A DNA stretch of 64,000 nucleotides from Dactylosporangium vinaceum (GCF_019904175.1 NZ_CP061913.1:4402001-4466000); one strand, 5' to 3'; numbered from the stretch's first letter, positions 33,479 through 41,790 are shown. The notes: a model not told the origin generated them from the sequence alone. Made by a program: numbers and translations.

Positions 33479-33496
33479 ACACAACTATGGTTGTGT
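33479..33496. promoter_or_regulatory. Palindromic operator next to the MarR start
   Basis: Perfect arms ACACAAC and GTTGTGT around TATG. The site overlaps the GTG start of the MarR gene and lies 13 bp before the SnoaL-like gene. ATGGTTGTG recurs at 33447 and 33487, a second possible half-site 40 bp away. Confidence 0.6.
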
Positions 33497-33980
33497 GTTG
33501 GAAGAGCGGAATCCCGCATTGGACATGTCGTCCGCGCTCACCCTGCTTGGCGATGCGGTCACGCATCGGGTGCTCCGCGCGCTCGATGGCACGGGGCTGC
33601 GCCCCGGACACGGCTACCTGATGCAGCGACTGGTGACCGGGCCGGCCACGGCGACGGAGATCGCCGACGAGCTGGGCATCAGCCAGCAGGCAGTGTCCAA
33701 GGCGCTCAAGGAGCTGGGGGACCTCGGGCACGTCGAGGTCGTCAGTGGCACCGGTGACCGCCGCCGCCGGCCGATGACGCTTACCGCGACCGGTCGGGAC
33801 GCCGTCGGACGAGCACGCGCGGCGCGGCGGGAGATCGACGAACGGCTGCGGGACACCCTGGGCGCCGACGAGTTCAACGCCACGATGGCTGCCCTGCGGA
33901 CGGCTTTGGATGCTCTCGGCCTGGGCGATCAGATTCGCCGCCGTGCGGTACAGCCGCCGACGGGTGCCCTCGAGGACTGA
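33495..33980 (+). CDS. MarR-family transcriptional regulator
   Basis: 161 residues from the GTG at 33495. The winged helix is clear (TATEIADELGISQQAVSKAL, wing ending GDRRRRPMTLT), flanked by dimerisation helices. An open frame from 33447 would add 16 residues but runs through the operator. It should sense a small phenolic or similar ligand and repress itself and the divergent SnoaL-like gene. Confidence 0.87.
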   Translation: MLEERNPALDMSSALTLLGDAVTHRVLRALDGTGLRPGHGYLMQRLVTGPATATEIADELGISQQAVSKALKELGDLGHVEVVSGTGDRRRRPMTLTATGRDAVGRARAARREIDERLRDTLGADEFNATMAALRTALDALGLGDQIRRRAVQPPTGALED

Positions 33981-33986
33981 GGCGGC

Positions 33987-34018
33987 GGGGTCCCGGGCCG
34001 TGACGGACCCGGGACCCC
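33987..34018. terminator. Bidirectional hairpin between convergent genes
   Basis: Perfect 11-bp stem (33987-33997 with 34008-34018) and a 10-base loop, between the MarR gene and the opposing small gene ending at 34025. Confidence 0.75.
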
Positions 34019-34024
34019 CTGCGC

Positions 34025-34246
34025 CTACACCGACGGGCCGGTGATCCGGTCGGCGCGGTCGTCGATGTGGCGGGCTTCAGCGGTGACGGCGTCGCCGAGA
34101 TCGTCGAGGCGTCGACGGGTCTCGCTGTCCGGTGAGCGCTGGGCGCTGCGGTGCAGGGTGTCCTCGGCCTCTTCGAGCTGCTGGGCGGTTGCGTGCATGG
34201 TGGCCGCGGTGCGGTGCCGCTGGCCGGCGTCCTCGCTCGTGGTCAT
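34025..34246 (-). CDS. Small hydrophilic helical protein
   Basis: 73 residues from an ATG at 34246. It begins MTTSEDAGQRHRTAATMHAT and is almost entirely helical and highly charged (QLEEAEDTLHRSAQRSPDSE), ending DRITGPSV. It has the look of small stress-related helical proteins, but no family is recognised. The 319 bp that follow to 34565 contain no gene I can support. They hold a possible stress-sigma-type promoter (34382-34407) serving the pair at 34566. Confidence 0.6.
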   Translation of the reverse strand: MTTSEDAGQRHRTAATMHATAQQLEEAEDTLHRSAQRSPDSETRRRLDDLGDAVTAEARHIDDRADRITGPSV

Positions 34247-34381
34247 GTCCGATTTGATACCCCCTCGACGCCGGCGCCAATCGCAGGGTGGGCGCCCGCG
34301 GCGGCCGGCGCATCATCGCGCCCGCCGGCATCGCAGGCAGGACCCCCTGCGCACTGCCACCGTCACGGCGCTGGCCGGAAC

Positions 34382-34407
34382 GTTTACCCGGCGGATGGCA
34401 AGGGCAA
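34382..34407 (+). promoter_or_regulatory. Possible SigB-like promoter (GTTT-N16-GGGCAA)
   Basis: GTTT at 34382-34385 and GGGCAA at 34402-34407 with 16-base spacing, resembling the actinobacterial stress-sigma pattern GTTT-N14-16-GGGTAT at most positions. It is 159 bp before the DUF3618 start. A weak call. Confidence 0.25.
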
Positions 34408-34565
34408 GAGCGTCGCATCGAAGGAAATGCGAAGACGGAGCCCCGTGCGCACAGCGGGCTCCCGGCGGACGCCGAGCCGACGAGCGCCGGAGCGACCGAC
34501 GGTCGAGCAGATCCCGACGCGGACGTAGCCGCGGTGAAGGCCGCGGTCCAGGAAGGACGACGGGC

Positions 34566-34988
34566 ATGAGCAGCTCAGGAGCATCCGCGGCGCCGCAGGA
34601 CCCGGACGAACTGCGGGCGGAGATCATCCGGACTCGTGCCGCCCTCGGCGACACCGTCGAGGCGCTCGCAGCGAAGGCCGACGTGAAGGGCCGCGCGAAG
34701 CAGGCGGTGGGTGACGTGGTCGACGACGCCAAGCAGCGCCTCGGCGCAGCGGCGGAGCAGACCCGCCGGGCCGTGAGTGACGCCGCGACCACGGTCGCGG
34801 AGAAGGCCGGCACCGCCGCCGGTGTGGCGGCCGAGAAGACGAGCGTTGCGGCGACGTCGGTGCGGGAGGCGGTGCGCGAGGCGGATCTGCCGGCCCAGGC
34901 CCGCCGTCCGCTGCCGTGGGCCGTGGTCGCGGCCGCTCTCGTGGTGGCTGGTGTCGTGGTGTACGTGATGCGAAGGAGGCGGGCATGA
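34566..34988 (+). CDS. DUF3618 membrane-associated protein
   Basis: 140 residues starting MSSSGASAAPQDPDELRAEI. The N-terminal block DELRAEIIRTRAALGDTVEA is the DUF3618 signature. A long amphipathic Ala/Lys-rich helix follows, then one C-terminal transmembrane helix (about 114-136) and a basic end (MRRRRA). DUF3618 proteins are envelope-associated and often stress-related. The stop overlaps the start of the DUF4235 gene, a characteristic partner. Confidence 0.85.
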   Translation: MSSSGASAAPQDPDELRAEIIRTRAALGDTVEALAAKADVKGRAKQAVGDVVDDAKQRLGAAAEQTRRAVSDAATTVAEKAGTAAGVAAEKTSVAATSVREAVREADLPAQARRPLPWAVVAAALVVAGVVVYVMRRRRA

Positions 34989-35257
34989 GCAACTGGGCGG
35001 CCAAGGTGGCCTACAAGCCGGTCGGGCTGCTGCTCGGTGTGGGTGCCGGGCTCGTGTCGGGGCTGGTGTTCAAGCAACTCTGGAAGATCGCCGGGCACGG
35101 CGACGACGCACCGAACGCCACCGACGAGGACCGCGGCTGGGGTGAGATCCTCGCGGCCGCGGCCTTGCAGGGCGCCGTCTTCGCCGTCGTCAAGGCATCC
35201 GTGGACCGGGCCGGCGCGGTTGCGGTCCGTCGCGCCACCGGCCGCTGGCCGGACTGA
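34985..35257 (+). CDS. DUF4235 small membrane protein
   Basis: 90 residues, ATG at 34985 overlapping the upstream stop (ATGA). One N-terminal transmembrane helix (YKPVGLLLGVGAGLVSGLVF) is followed by the DUF4235 pattern WKIAGHGDDAPNATDEDRGW, then EILAAAALQGAVFAVVKASV. This family usually follows DUF3618 in a stress or envelope operon. The biochemical role is unknown. Together the two may form a small membrane complex. Confidence 0.85.
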   Translation: MSNWAAKVAYKPVGLLLGVGAGLVSGLVFKQLWKIAGHGDDAPNATDEDRGWGEILAAAALQGAVFAVVKASVDRAGAVAVRRATGRWPD

Positions 35258-35278
35258 CCCACAGCCTGCAGCCGTCGG

Positions 35279-36466
35279 TTACGGCACGAACATCACCTCC
35301 GGGAAAGCCGGGTCCGGGCCGTCCAGCAGGTGTTGCCGACGTTGCCGCAGGTGCAGGTCGAAGAACGCCAGCGGGTACGCCTGCTGGATGCGCACCGCCC
35401 TGGCCGGGTCAAGGGTGCCGATCCAGTCACGGAGTTCCTCGTCGCTCATCCCGGCGACAACGGCCAGCTGTGGCATCAGGGCCTGGTAGTCGCTGTAGGA
35501 GGAGTGGACAGCGCCGACGGCCTGCAGATTGCGCCACCATCCGCGCAGGTGCGACAGGAGTTCGGCGACGCTGGGCTCGGCCCGGGTGAATACGGCGGTC
35601 AGCAGCAGGACGGGACGGTCCAGGTCGGTGGTGATCGTCGGCTGCATCGGGCCGTCGATGGCCAGCCCGGCCTTGACGCGGCGGTCCGCCTGCATGACCA
35701 GGGTGGTCGCCGTTGCGCCTTTGGACCAGCCGAACATGCCGATGCGAGTCAGGTCCAGTGCACCGCACAGGTTGGCCGGCAACGTCCGGTGCGCAGCATC
35801 GGGATCGGCGCCGGCGGCGAGCGCGGCGATGCGGTCGAGCACGAACCGGATGTCGTCGGCGAAGTCCGCGGGGCCCAGCGCCCGCTGCGGGTCCTGCAGC
35901 GGTACGACGACCCGGCCGTCGGGGAACTCACTGAACGCGTCATCGGTGTGGTCGACGGTGACCACCGCGTACCCGTGGCTTGCGAGCTCCTGCACGACGA
36001 TCGTGTTCTCGGCCCGGTGGCCGTGCGCGCCGTGGGAGTACATGATCACCGGAAGCCGTCCGATGGTGCGCCGGACCGGGGCGCCCACGTGCCCGGCGGT
36101 CAAGGGTGCGGCCGCGATGTCGGCCGGGAGCCCGGCGGAGGCCAGCAGTGCCGGCAGGACCGCGGGTGCTATCCACGGCGCCGCTGGATGCCGGTCGACG
36201 TGCTGCGCCGGGTACCAGATACTGATCATCAACTCGCGACGCTGTCCTGGACGTGCGCGGTCGATGAGGTGCAGCGGTACCGTGCCGACCGGGTAGGGGC
36301 CGGTTGGCCCGGGCAGGACGAGCCGGACTGGAGCCGGGGAGGCCGACGCCCGCGAGGTGCCCGCGAACTCGACCGGCACGGCCGCCGCAATGGTCAGTGC
36401 AGCCGTGATCGCCTGTCTGCGAGTGAGGCGTACCCGGTTGCTGTGTGCCGCAGGTGTCGCTGCCAT
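35279..36466 (-). CDS. Tat-exported PAF-acetylhydrolase-like lipase/esterase
   Basis: 395 residues from the ATG at 36466 (GGAGGG upstream). A twin-arginine signal (VRLTRRQAITAALTIAAAVP) predicts Tat export. The mature domain is alpha/beta-hydrolase with VIMYSHGAHGHRAEN (oxyanion region), nucleophile elbow GWSKGA (Ser of GWSKG), and a C-terminal acidic/His part. It resembles platelet-activating-factor acetylhydrolase II or dienelactone-hydrolase-like enzymes; the substrate is likely a lipid ester or short acyl ester. It sits downstream of the two-component system and may be its target. Confidence 0.78.
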   Translation of the reverse strand: MAATPAAHSNRVRLTRRQAITAALTIAAAVPVEFAGTSRASASPAPVRLVLPGPTGPYPVGTVPLHLIDRARPGQRRELMISIWYPAQHVDRHPAAPWIAPAVLPALLASAGLPADIAAAPLTAGHVGAPVRRTIGRLPVIMYSHGAHGHRAENTIVVQELASHGYAVVTVDHTDDAFSEFPDGRVVVPLQDPQRALGPADFADDIRFVLDRIAALAAGADPDAAHRTLPANLCGALDLTRIGMFGWSKGATATTLVMQADRRVKAGLAIDGPMQPTITTDLDRPVLLLTAVFTRAEPSVAELLSHLRGWWRNLQAVGAVHSSYSDYQALMPQLAVVAGMSDEELRDWIGTLDPARAVRIQQAYPLAFFDLHLRQRRQHLLDGPDPAFPEVMFVP

Positions 36467-36574
36467 GTGCCCTCCGCTGTGTAGGAACCGTGGCTTCACG
36501 ATGCCGGTGATCGGCCGGCGTGTCGTCGGCCCGTGGGCTGCATCTGCGGCAGGCGGGTGGTGCTCGGGGCGTCA

Positions 36575-37252
36575 TCACGGCACGAGCTGGTACTCGTAGG
36601 CGCGGATGACGAGCTGCACCCGGTCCCTGGTATTGAGCTTCGTGAGCAGCCGGGCCACGTGGGCCTTCGCCGTGGCGACGCTGATGGTGAGGTGTGCGGC
36701 GATCTCCTGATTCGACATGCCGCGACCGACGAGCGTGAGCACCTCCGTCTCCCGGGGTGTGACGCCGTCCGGTAGCCGGCCCCTGTCCGGCTGGGCCTGT
36801 GGTGGTGCCGCCGGCGTGGCGAACGCCGCGATCAGCCGGCGGGTGACGCTCGGGGCGATCAGGGCGTCCCCGGCGGCGACGACGCGGATCGCCTGCACGA
36901 TGTCCTCAAGCGCCATGTCCTTGACGAGAAAGCCGCTGGCCCCGGCGCGCAGCGCCGCATAGACGTACTCGTCCTCGTCGAACGTGGTGAGAATCAAGAC
37001 CCGGGCTGTGCCCGGTTCGGCCATGAGCTGCCGGGTCGCCTCGATCCCGTCCATGTCGGGCATCCTGATGTCCATGACGACCACGTCCGGGCGCACCGAG
37101 CGGACCAGCCGGACCGCGTGCCGCCCGTTGCCGGCCTCGCCGACAAGTTCGATGCCGGGTGTGTCGGCGATGAGCACCCGCAGCCCGGCCAGGATCAGTG
37201 GTTGGTCGTCGACGAGGACGAGCCGCACCAGTGGGCTTTGCTGGAGTTGCAT
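36575..37252 (-). CDS. NarL/LuxR-family response regulator
   Basis: 225 residues from an ATG at 37252. The receiver domain has the phosphoacceptor Asp61 in VVVMDIRMPDMDGIEATRQL and the conserved Lys in GASGFLVKDMAL. The C-terminal LuxR helix-turn-helix (about 160-215) has the GVTPRETEVLTLVGRGMSNQ motif. It is 20 bp downstream of the kinase gene, so the pair is one two-component system. The regulon is not shown, but the hydrolase gene follows on the same strand. Confidence 0.93.
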   Translation of the reverse strand: MQLQQSPLVRLVLVDDQPLILAGLRVLIADTPGIELVGEAGNGRHAVRLVRSVRPDVVVMDIRMPDMDGIEATRQLMAEPGTARVLILTTFDEDEYVYAALRAGASGFLVKDMALEDIVQAIRVVAAGDALIAPSVTRRLIAAFATPAAPPQAQPDRGRLPDGVTPRETEVLTLVGRGMSNQEIAAHLTISVATAKAHVARLLTKLNTRDRVQLVIRAYEYQLVP

Positions 37253-37272
37253 GGTGTCGCTCCGGCTGGTGT

Positions 37273-38442
37273 TCAGGTGGTCCTGGGCAGTGGCAGACGG
37301 ACGGCGACCCGGTAGCCGCCGGCGGGCCGTGGTCCGGCGGTGAAGTGCCCGCGCAACAGCGTCGCCCGCTCCCGCATGCCGAGCAGCCCGAACCCGCCAC
37401 GGGACTTCGTTTCCGGCGTGGCATCGGATGCGGCCGGCCCGGCCGGGCCCCGGTCGACGATCTCGAGCGTCAGTTCGGCGTCGTCGTGGCCGATCGTCAC
37501 ACGGCAGGCGTCGGTACCGGAGTGACGCACCACGTTCGTCACGGCCTCCTGGATGATCCGGAACGCCGCGAGATCAAGGTCGGACGGCAGTGGGCGGCGC
37601 GCGCCCTGCCAGCGCAGCTCGACAGTGACGCCGGCGTCGGCGGTGACCGCGATGAGCCGGTCGAGGTCGGCCAGGCCGGGCAACGGTTCCAGCAGCGGTG
37701 CGTGGTGACCGTCGCTTGTCTCCTTGCCGCGCAACGCCCCGACCGCCCGGCGCAAACCGGCCAGCGCCTGCCGGCTGGTCGTCTCGATCGCCTGTAACGA
37801 ACTACGCGCCTCGACCGGCCGCGTATCGATCACGCGCGCGCCGACACCCGCCTGGATCGCGATGATGCTGATGCTGTGCGCAACCATGTCATGCAGTTCC
37901 CGGGCGATGCGCAGCCGCTCGGCGGTGATCGCCTGTGATGCCTCCTGCGCGCGTACCACGTCGGCGTGTGCCCGGCGTTCCCGGTTGCGGTTGCCGACCA
38001 GCCAGGCGGCGAGCATCGCCATGGCCAGGGCCAGGACGAACGACGGTGCGCTCGCGAGCCGGCCGACGGCGATGACGCCGACCTCCGCCACGCACGCCAC
38101 CGTCGCCGCCAGGATCGACACCCGTGGCGGGCGGTGCGTCGCGATGTAGCCGACCGTGAGATCGATCGCGATGAACTGCAGGAACCGCACGTCGCGCAGG
38201 TACCCGAACTCCCATGACCACACGTACGCGGCAATGACCAGGCAGCCGGTGAGCATGAGGGCAAGCGCGATCACTGGGCGACGGGGCAGCAGTACCAGCG
38301 GCATGACCACCACCAGCAGTGGCAGTGTGTACCGCATCCCGGGCAGGCCGAAGCTGTCGGTGCCGCCGTTCGCCGCGGCGGCCGCCACCACCAGCGGATA
38401 GCTGCCCAGCAGGAACCATGTCAGCGGAGTGCGGAGATTCAC
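37273..38442 (-). CDS. Membrane sensor histidine kinase, NarL type
   Basis: 389 residues from a GTG at 38442. Four to six N-terminal transmembrane helices make up the sensor (to about residue 150). The HisKA_3 dimerisation motif with His184 (ARELHDMVAHSISII) and the HATPase domain (N-box EAVTNVVRHS, G-box GGFGLLGMRERATLL) follow. It should autophosphorylate on His184 and pass phosphate to the downstream regulator. The stimulus is unknown but, with no large extracellular domain, is likely sensed within the membrane. Confidence 0.92.
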   Translation of the reverse strand: MNLRTPLTWFLLGSYPLVVAAAAANGGTDSFGLPGMRYTLPLLVVVMPLVLLPRRPVIALALMLTGCLVIAAYVWSWEFGYLRDVRFLQFIAIDLTVGYIATHRPPRVSILAATVACVAEVGVIAVGRLASAPSFVLALAMAMLAAWLVGNRNRERRAHADVVRAQEASQAITAERLRIARELHDMVAHSISIIAIQAGVGARVIDTRPVEARSSLQAIETTSRQALAGLRRAVGALRGKETSDGHHAPLLEPLPGLADLDRLIAVTADAGVTVELRWQGARRPLPSDLDLAAFRIIQEAVTNVVRHSGTDACRVTIGHDDAELTLEIVDRGPAGPAASDATPETKSRGGFGLLGMRERATLLRGHFTAGPRPAGGYRVAVRLPLPRTT

Positions 38443-38579
38443 CGACTCACCGTATTCGCCTGACGCGTCAGGGTCATCGGTCCCTGGGCGTACGCCCGCA
38501 GGCTGACGGCGGATTGATCATCGTCGGGGGAGGGCGTGGCGGTGATGGGAGCGTCGAGCGGTGCCATAGGGTAGGCGTC

Positions 38580-39248
38580 GTGCTGACAGTGCAGGACGCC
38601 ATCCCGGTGTGCTACGTGCGCGATCTTGATGCCGCGCAGTCGTTCTACGAGCTGCTGGGGCTGGTTGAGCAGCGCAGGGGCGGGGACGCGCAGGGCGGCT
38701 ACCGGTACCTCGGCGCCGGCGACTGCACCGTGTTGCTGGTCCGGGTCGATCCGAGCCCGGTGTCGCCGCCGTTGCCGCTTGCCGTGTACCTGTTGTCCGA
38801 GGATGTTGCGGCCGTGCAGGCGGCACTCACGGCGGCCGGGACGCCGTGTGAGCATGTCGGCTACCCCGAACACGCGCTCGGCGGTGAGCTGCGCACCGCC
38901 GACCCGGACGGCAACGTCGTGGTGCTCGGCCAGCGCGCGAATACCGGTTCCGCCACCGCCGGGCGCCAGGACGTCGGGTATTCAATCTTGCAGGAGGCGG
39001 CGGCACGGGCGGCGGCCCGCGGCGATGCACCGGCGGAGTGTGCGATCGGCGGGCGTGGCGGTGTGCCATGCCCCGAGCCGGCCGCCGTCCGCGTGGCCGA
39101 CCCGTCCGGGACCACGGTGTGGGGTTGCCTGGCCCACACGGAGGAGGCCCTGCTCAACGTGCGGGCGGCCTTCATCGCGGCCGATGACGACCAGGGTTTG
39201 GCGCCTTGGCTCGCGAGCCGCCGCCAACCACCGGCGGACGGCAGCTGA
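38580..39248 (+). CDS. VOC-family protein with a Cys-containing C-terminal extension
   Basis: 222 residues from a GTG at 38580. The first ~125 residues are a VOC/glyoxalase unit (IPVCYVRDLDAAQSFYELLG, ending RTADPDGNVVVLGQR). The rest is an added domain with four cysteines (AECAIGGRGGVPCPEPAAVR, VADPSGTTVWGCLAHTEEAL), whose spacing could bind zinc. VOC proteins with such extensions are uncommon. It is divergent from the kinase gene. Substrate unknown; a resistance or metabolic role cannot be decided. Confidence 0.75.
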   Translation: MLTVQDAIPVCYVRDLDAAQSFYELLGLVEQRRGGDAQGGYRYLGAGDCTVLLVRVDPSPVSPPLPLAVYLLSEDVAAVQAALTAAGTPCEHVGYPEHALGGELRTADPDGNVVVLGQRANTGSATAGRQDVGYSILQEAAARAAARGDAPAECAIGGRGGVPCPEPAAVRVADPSGTTVWGCLAHTEEALLNVRAAFIAADDDQGLAPWLASRRQPPADGS

Positions 39249-39433
39249 CAGCCGTTCTCGCTGCCCTGCGCGGTGGTAGGGGCCGCGGTCCGGACCGGTT
39301 GCGGAGCTGCATCGGCGTTGCTGCGCCGTCACGCGAGACGCCCGCGCAGCGGTCGTGTTTACCGCGAGGCCGGTCCGGGCAATCTCCTGTCGGCGGCGAA
39401 ATCGGCGCCGCTGATTGGCTTCAGGAGGAAATT

Positions 39434-39715
39434 GTGACCGTCACCGGAATCATTACCGCGCTGATCGTCGGTTTGATCATCGGCGCGCTCGGCAGGCTCG
39501 TGGTCCCGGGCCGCCAGAACATCCCGATCTGGCTGACCATGGTCATCGGCGTTGTCGCCGCCCTGATCGGTACCGCCATCGCCAACGCCATCGGCGTGTC
39601 CACCGACACCCCCGGCGTGGACTGGGGCGAGCTGCTCGTGCAGGTCATCGTCGCCGCCGTCGGCGTGGCCATCACCGTCGCCGTCATGGGCCGCGGCCGT
39701 CGTAGCGCCCTCTGA
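39434..39715 (+). CDS. GlsB/YeaQ/YmgE-family membrane protein
   Basis: 93 residues; the GTG at 39434 has AGGAGG eight bases upstream. Three transmembrane helices and the pattern ITALIVGLIIGALGRLVVPG identify the transglycosylase-associated (GlsB/YeaQ/YmgE) family of small stress-induced membrane proteins. A strong hairpin follows at 39757. The role is probably envelope stress protection. Confidence 0.87.
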   Translation: MTVTGIITALIVGLIIGALGRLVVPGRQNIPIWLTMVIGVVAALIGTAIANAIGVSTDTPGVDWGELLVQVIVAAVGVAITVAVMGRGRRSAL

Positions 39716-39718
39716 GCG

Positions 39719-40096
39719 TCACGGTCGGAACGGCACACCTGCACCACCTGATCTGACTGCGGTCCCCGGGCGACGAAGCCTGGGGGCCGCAGCCGTGCGT
39801 ACCCGGATCGTCTGCAGCCGGTACCAGCCAATGGCCGCGTCGGCCGGCGGGATCAGCGCACGGCGGGGCAGCTCACCGAGCAGCACCGAAGCCGCCCGGC
39901 CCGGCGGCAGAACCTTCGCCCGCCCGATCGGCGCCGCCACCCGCCGCTGCACGACCGACATTGCCAATAGCCCGACCAGCAGCCCGAACGCCGCGATCAG
40001 CCCCTGCCGCCCGGCGAGCGCGTCAGCGCCGGCCGGCGTGCCCGCCCGGTCCTCGGGGCCGTCGAGTGCACGCGCAACATCATCCGGGCATGGTCT
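39719..40096 (-). other. Open minus-strand frame, possible membrane protein remnant
   Basis: An open frame of about 125 codons without a good start except a TTG at 39967. It encodes a plausible transmembrane segment (GLIAAFGLLVGLLAMSVV), then GRAKVLPPGRAASVLLGELP and PPADAAIGWYRLQTIRVRT. The composition is protein-like, but there is no ribosome-binding site and it overlaps the 39757 hairpin. It may be the decayed 3' part of a membrane-protein gene. Confidence 0.3.
39757..39792 (+). terminator. Hairpin downstream of the GlsB-type gene
   Basis: 14-bp stem (39757-39770 with 39779-39792) with two G-U pairs and an 8-base loop, 41 bp after the stop at 39715. Confidence 0.65.
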
Positions 40097-40449
40097 TCAA
40101 CGGGAAGCTGTCCGATCTGCCGGGGCATCTCGACGGGCTCAGGGATGAGGACGCGTTCGACCAGGCGCTGCGGAGCCTGCGGCACACGCTGTTCGTGCAG
40201 GGGACAGTTGTGCCCGCTGCGGAGTCCGTCGCGCCGCAGCTGGTGGCGGCGGCCGTCGAGCTGCCCGGTGAGCGGCGCGACCGGGTCATCGAGCTGGCCG
40301 CCACGCTGCTCGACGCGCAGGGTCCGACGCCCGATGTCCTGCGTGCATTCGCCGCCCATGAACGGATCTGGGGGTACCTCAACTTCATCGAGCTGTTGCA
40401 GCGGCACGGCCAACCAGCGCACCGAACGCCACCACCATTGCCGCGTTGA
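40090..40449 (+). CDS. Small HEAT-like helical protein
   Basis: 119 residues from an ATG at 40090 (MVFNGKLSDLPGHLDGLRDE). It is entirely helical and Ala/Leu-rich, with VAPQLVAAAVELPGERRDRV and LLDAQGPTPDVLRAFAAHER typical of single HEAT repeats. It could be a free-standing scaffold or a fragment of a longer HEAT protein. There is no visible ribosome-binding site. It is convergent with a minus-strand remnant (stop at 40385). Confidence 0.5.
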   Translation: MVFNGKLSDLPGHLDGLRDEDAFDQALRSLRHTLFVQGTVVPAAESVAPQLVAAAVELPGERRDRVIELAATLLDAQGPTPDVLRAFAAHERIWGYLNFIELLQRHGQPAHRTPPPLPR

Positions 40450-40650
40450 CGGCTACGGTCGCGACGGCGATGTGCGGCCACAGGTCCCTGAGCCGGAGCG
40501 CGCGCCGGCTGCTGCTCCACCGGTATCAGCCAGCGCCGCACCACCACGCCTGCGGACAGCGTGTGAACCACCTGATCCAGTTGCCGCTGCCAGTCGATGA
40601 CCTGCTGTCGTGTCGCGAAGTCGCTGGGCGTTGTGGCGCGGGACAATGTG
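40385..40650 (-). pseudogene. Frameshifted remnant of a small membrane protein gene
   Basis: Two minus-strand frames read in order give a sensible protein: SDFATRQQVIDWQRQLDQVV through VVVRRWLIPVEQ, then after a frame change LRLRDLWPHIAVATVAVNAA and MVVAFGALVGRAAATAR before a stop at 40385. The second part is a transmembrane helix pair. The 5' end is lost near the IS630 remnant. This is consistent with a disrupted gene but rests only on frame inspection. Confidence 0.3.
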
Positions 40651-40671
40651 GTCTGCGAGCTGCTCCTCGGG

Positions 40672-40945
40672 ACTGCGCGATGGGGATCGTGAGCGGCTGA
40701 CGGTGTGGAGAGGCCGGGTTGGCGCAGCGGGCTCGGATCGTGCTGCCGGCCGCGGACGGGTGAGCGACACCGGGATCGCGGGCAGGCTGGACGTGAGCCG
40801 GCAGACGGTGACCACACCGCCGAAGCGGCTGGGAGTGACACACTGGTCGTTCCGGCTGCTGGCCGCCAAGTCGAATATCGACCATGCCACCGTCGCGCGG
40901 GCGTGGAAGGACTACGGCGTGCAGCCGTGGCGGTCATACATCAGC
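40672..40945 (+). pseudogene. Decayed IS630-family transposase fragment
   Basis: The three + frames together carry IS630 hallmarks: GDRERLTVWRGR, then in another frame EAGLAQRARIVLPAADG followed by a stop, then DTGIAGRLDVSRQTVTT, then (after an internal deletion) LGVTHWSFRLLA and ATVARAWKDYGVQPWR. The DDE catalytic region is gone. It is a dead insertion-sequence remnant just upstream of the RibD-type gene. Confidence 0.7.
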
Positions 40946-40969
40946 CGGCGACGAACAGGGAGGCAGCAG

Positions 40970-41581
40970 ATGGGAAGGATCATCGTCACGGAGCACATGA
41001 CGCTCGACGGCGTGGTCGAGGACAATGGGGGCGTCGAGGGTTTCGAGCGCGGCGGCTGGCAGTTCCGGTTCGACCCCGGCGAGGACGGCAGGTCATTCAA
41101 ACTCCAGGAGATGCGCAACTCGGCAGCGCTTCTCCTCGGCCGGGTTACCTACGACCTGTTCGCGCGGCATTGGCCGTCGGCGCGAGGCGAGCTCGCCGAC
41201 CTGCTCAACGCCCTGCCCAAATACGTCGTCTCGTCGACGCTGGAGAACCCCGGGTGGAATACCCGGGTGCTCGACGGCGACCCGGTCGAGCGGATCGCGG
41301 AACTCACGCGCGAGGTGCAGGGCGACATCGTCGTCCACGGCAGCTTCCAGCTCGCACAGACGCTGATCGACAACGACCTCCTCGACGAGCTGCGAATGAT
41401 GGTGTTTCCGGTCGTGCTCGGCGACGGCAAGCGACTGTTCGGGCCGACGCGCGAGAGCAAGCGCCTCCAGCTCGTCGAATCGAGACAGCTCGGCTCCGAC
41501 GGCGTACTCCTCGTCACCTACCGGCCCGCAACCAACGGTGAACCCAAGAGCGCGGCGATCCGCCGGCTACGCCAGCCCTGA
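40970..41581 (+). CDS. RibD C-terminal/dihydrofolate-reductase-like protein
   Basis: 203 residues from an ATG at 40970 with AGGGAGG upstream. It begins MGRIIVTEHMTLDGVVEDNG and has the conserved LLLGRVTYDLFARHWPSARG, then PKYVVSSTL, DIVVHGSFQLAQTLIDNDLL and FPVVLGDGKRLFG. This is the NADPH-dependent YwjB/YyaP branch of the RibD-C reductase fold. The substrate is unknown for this branch. It lies between two insertion-sequence remnants and may be a passenger of an old insertion. Confidence 0.9.
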   Translation: MGRIIVTEHMTLDGVVEDNGGVEGFERGGWQFRFDPGEDGRSFKLQEMRNSAALLLGRVTYDLFARHWPSARGELADLLNALPKYVVSSTLENPGWNTRVLDGDPVERIAELTREVQGDIVVHGSFQLAQTLIDNDLLDELRMMVFPVVLGDGKRLFGPTRESKRLQLVESRQLGSDGVLLVTYRPATNGEPKSAAIRRLRQP

Positions 41582-41584
41582 ATT

Positions 41585-41790
41585 GGTGACGGCGGTGCCA
41601 TCGTGACCACCGGTTGATGTGTTCGGCTGGAGGACGATCCTCATCAGGTGCCAGGAGGCGTCGGACCTCGCTGAGGGTGAAGGGGAGGAGGCCGCCCCGA
41701 TCCCTTGCAGGCCTCCTTTTCGGCTTGCGCGGCGGTGACGGCCAGGAATGCGTGGGGGAGCATAACGAGCTGTGCCGCCTCGGCTCGTTC
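41585..41790 (-). pseudogene. Decayed IS701-family transposase C-terminal fragment
   Basis: Two minus frames read in order match the C-terminus of IS701 transposases: QLVMLPHAFLAVTAAQAEK, then after a frame change GGLQGIGAASS and PFTLSEVRRLLA, then the basic tail HINRWSRWHRRHQFRAG. The upstream catalytic part is absent. With the IS630 fragment it shows that several insertions and deletions struck this region. Confidence 0.65.

Noticed and set aside
34247..34565. Missing first gene of a three-gene holin/DUF3618/DUF4235 operon
   Set aside because: The stretch has no convincing open frame with transmembrane helices, so only the DUF3618/DUF4235 pair is annotated.
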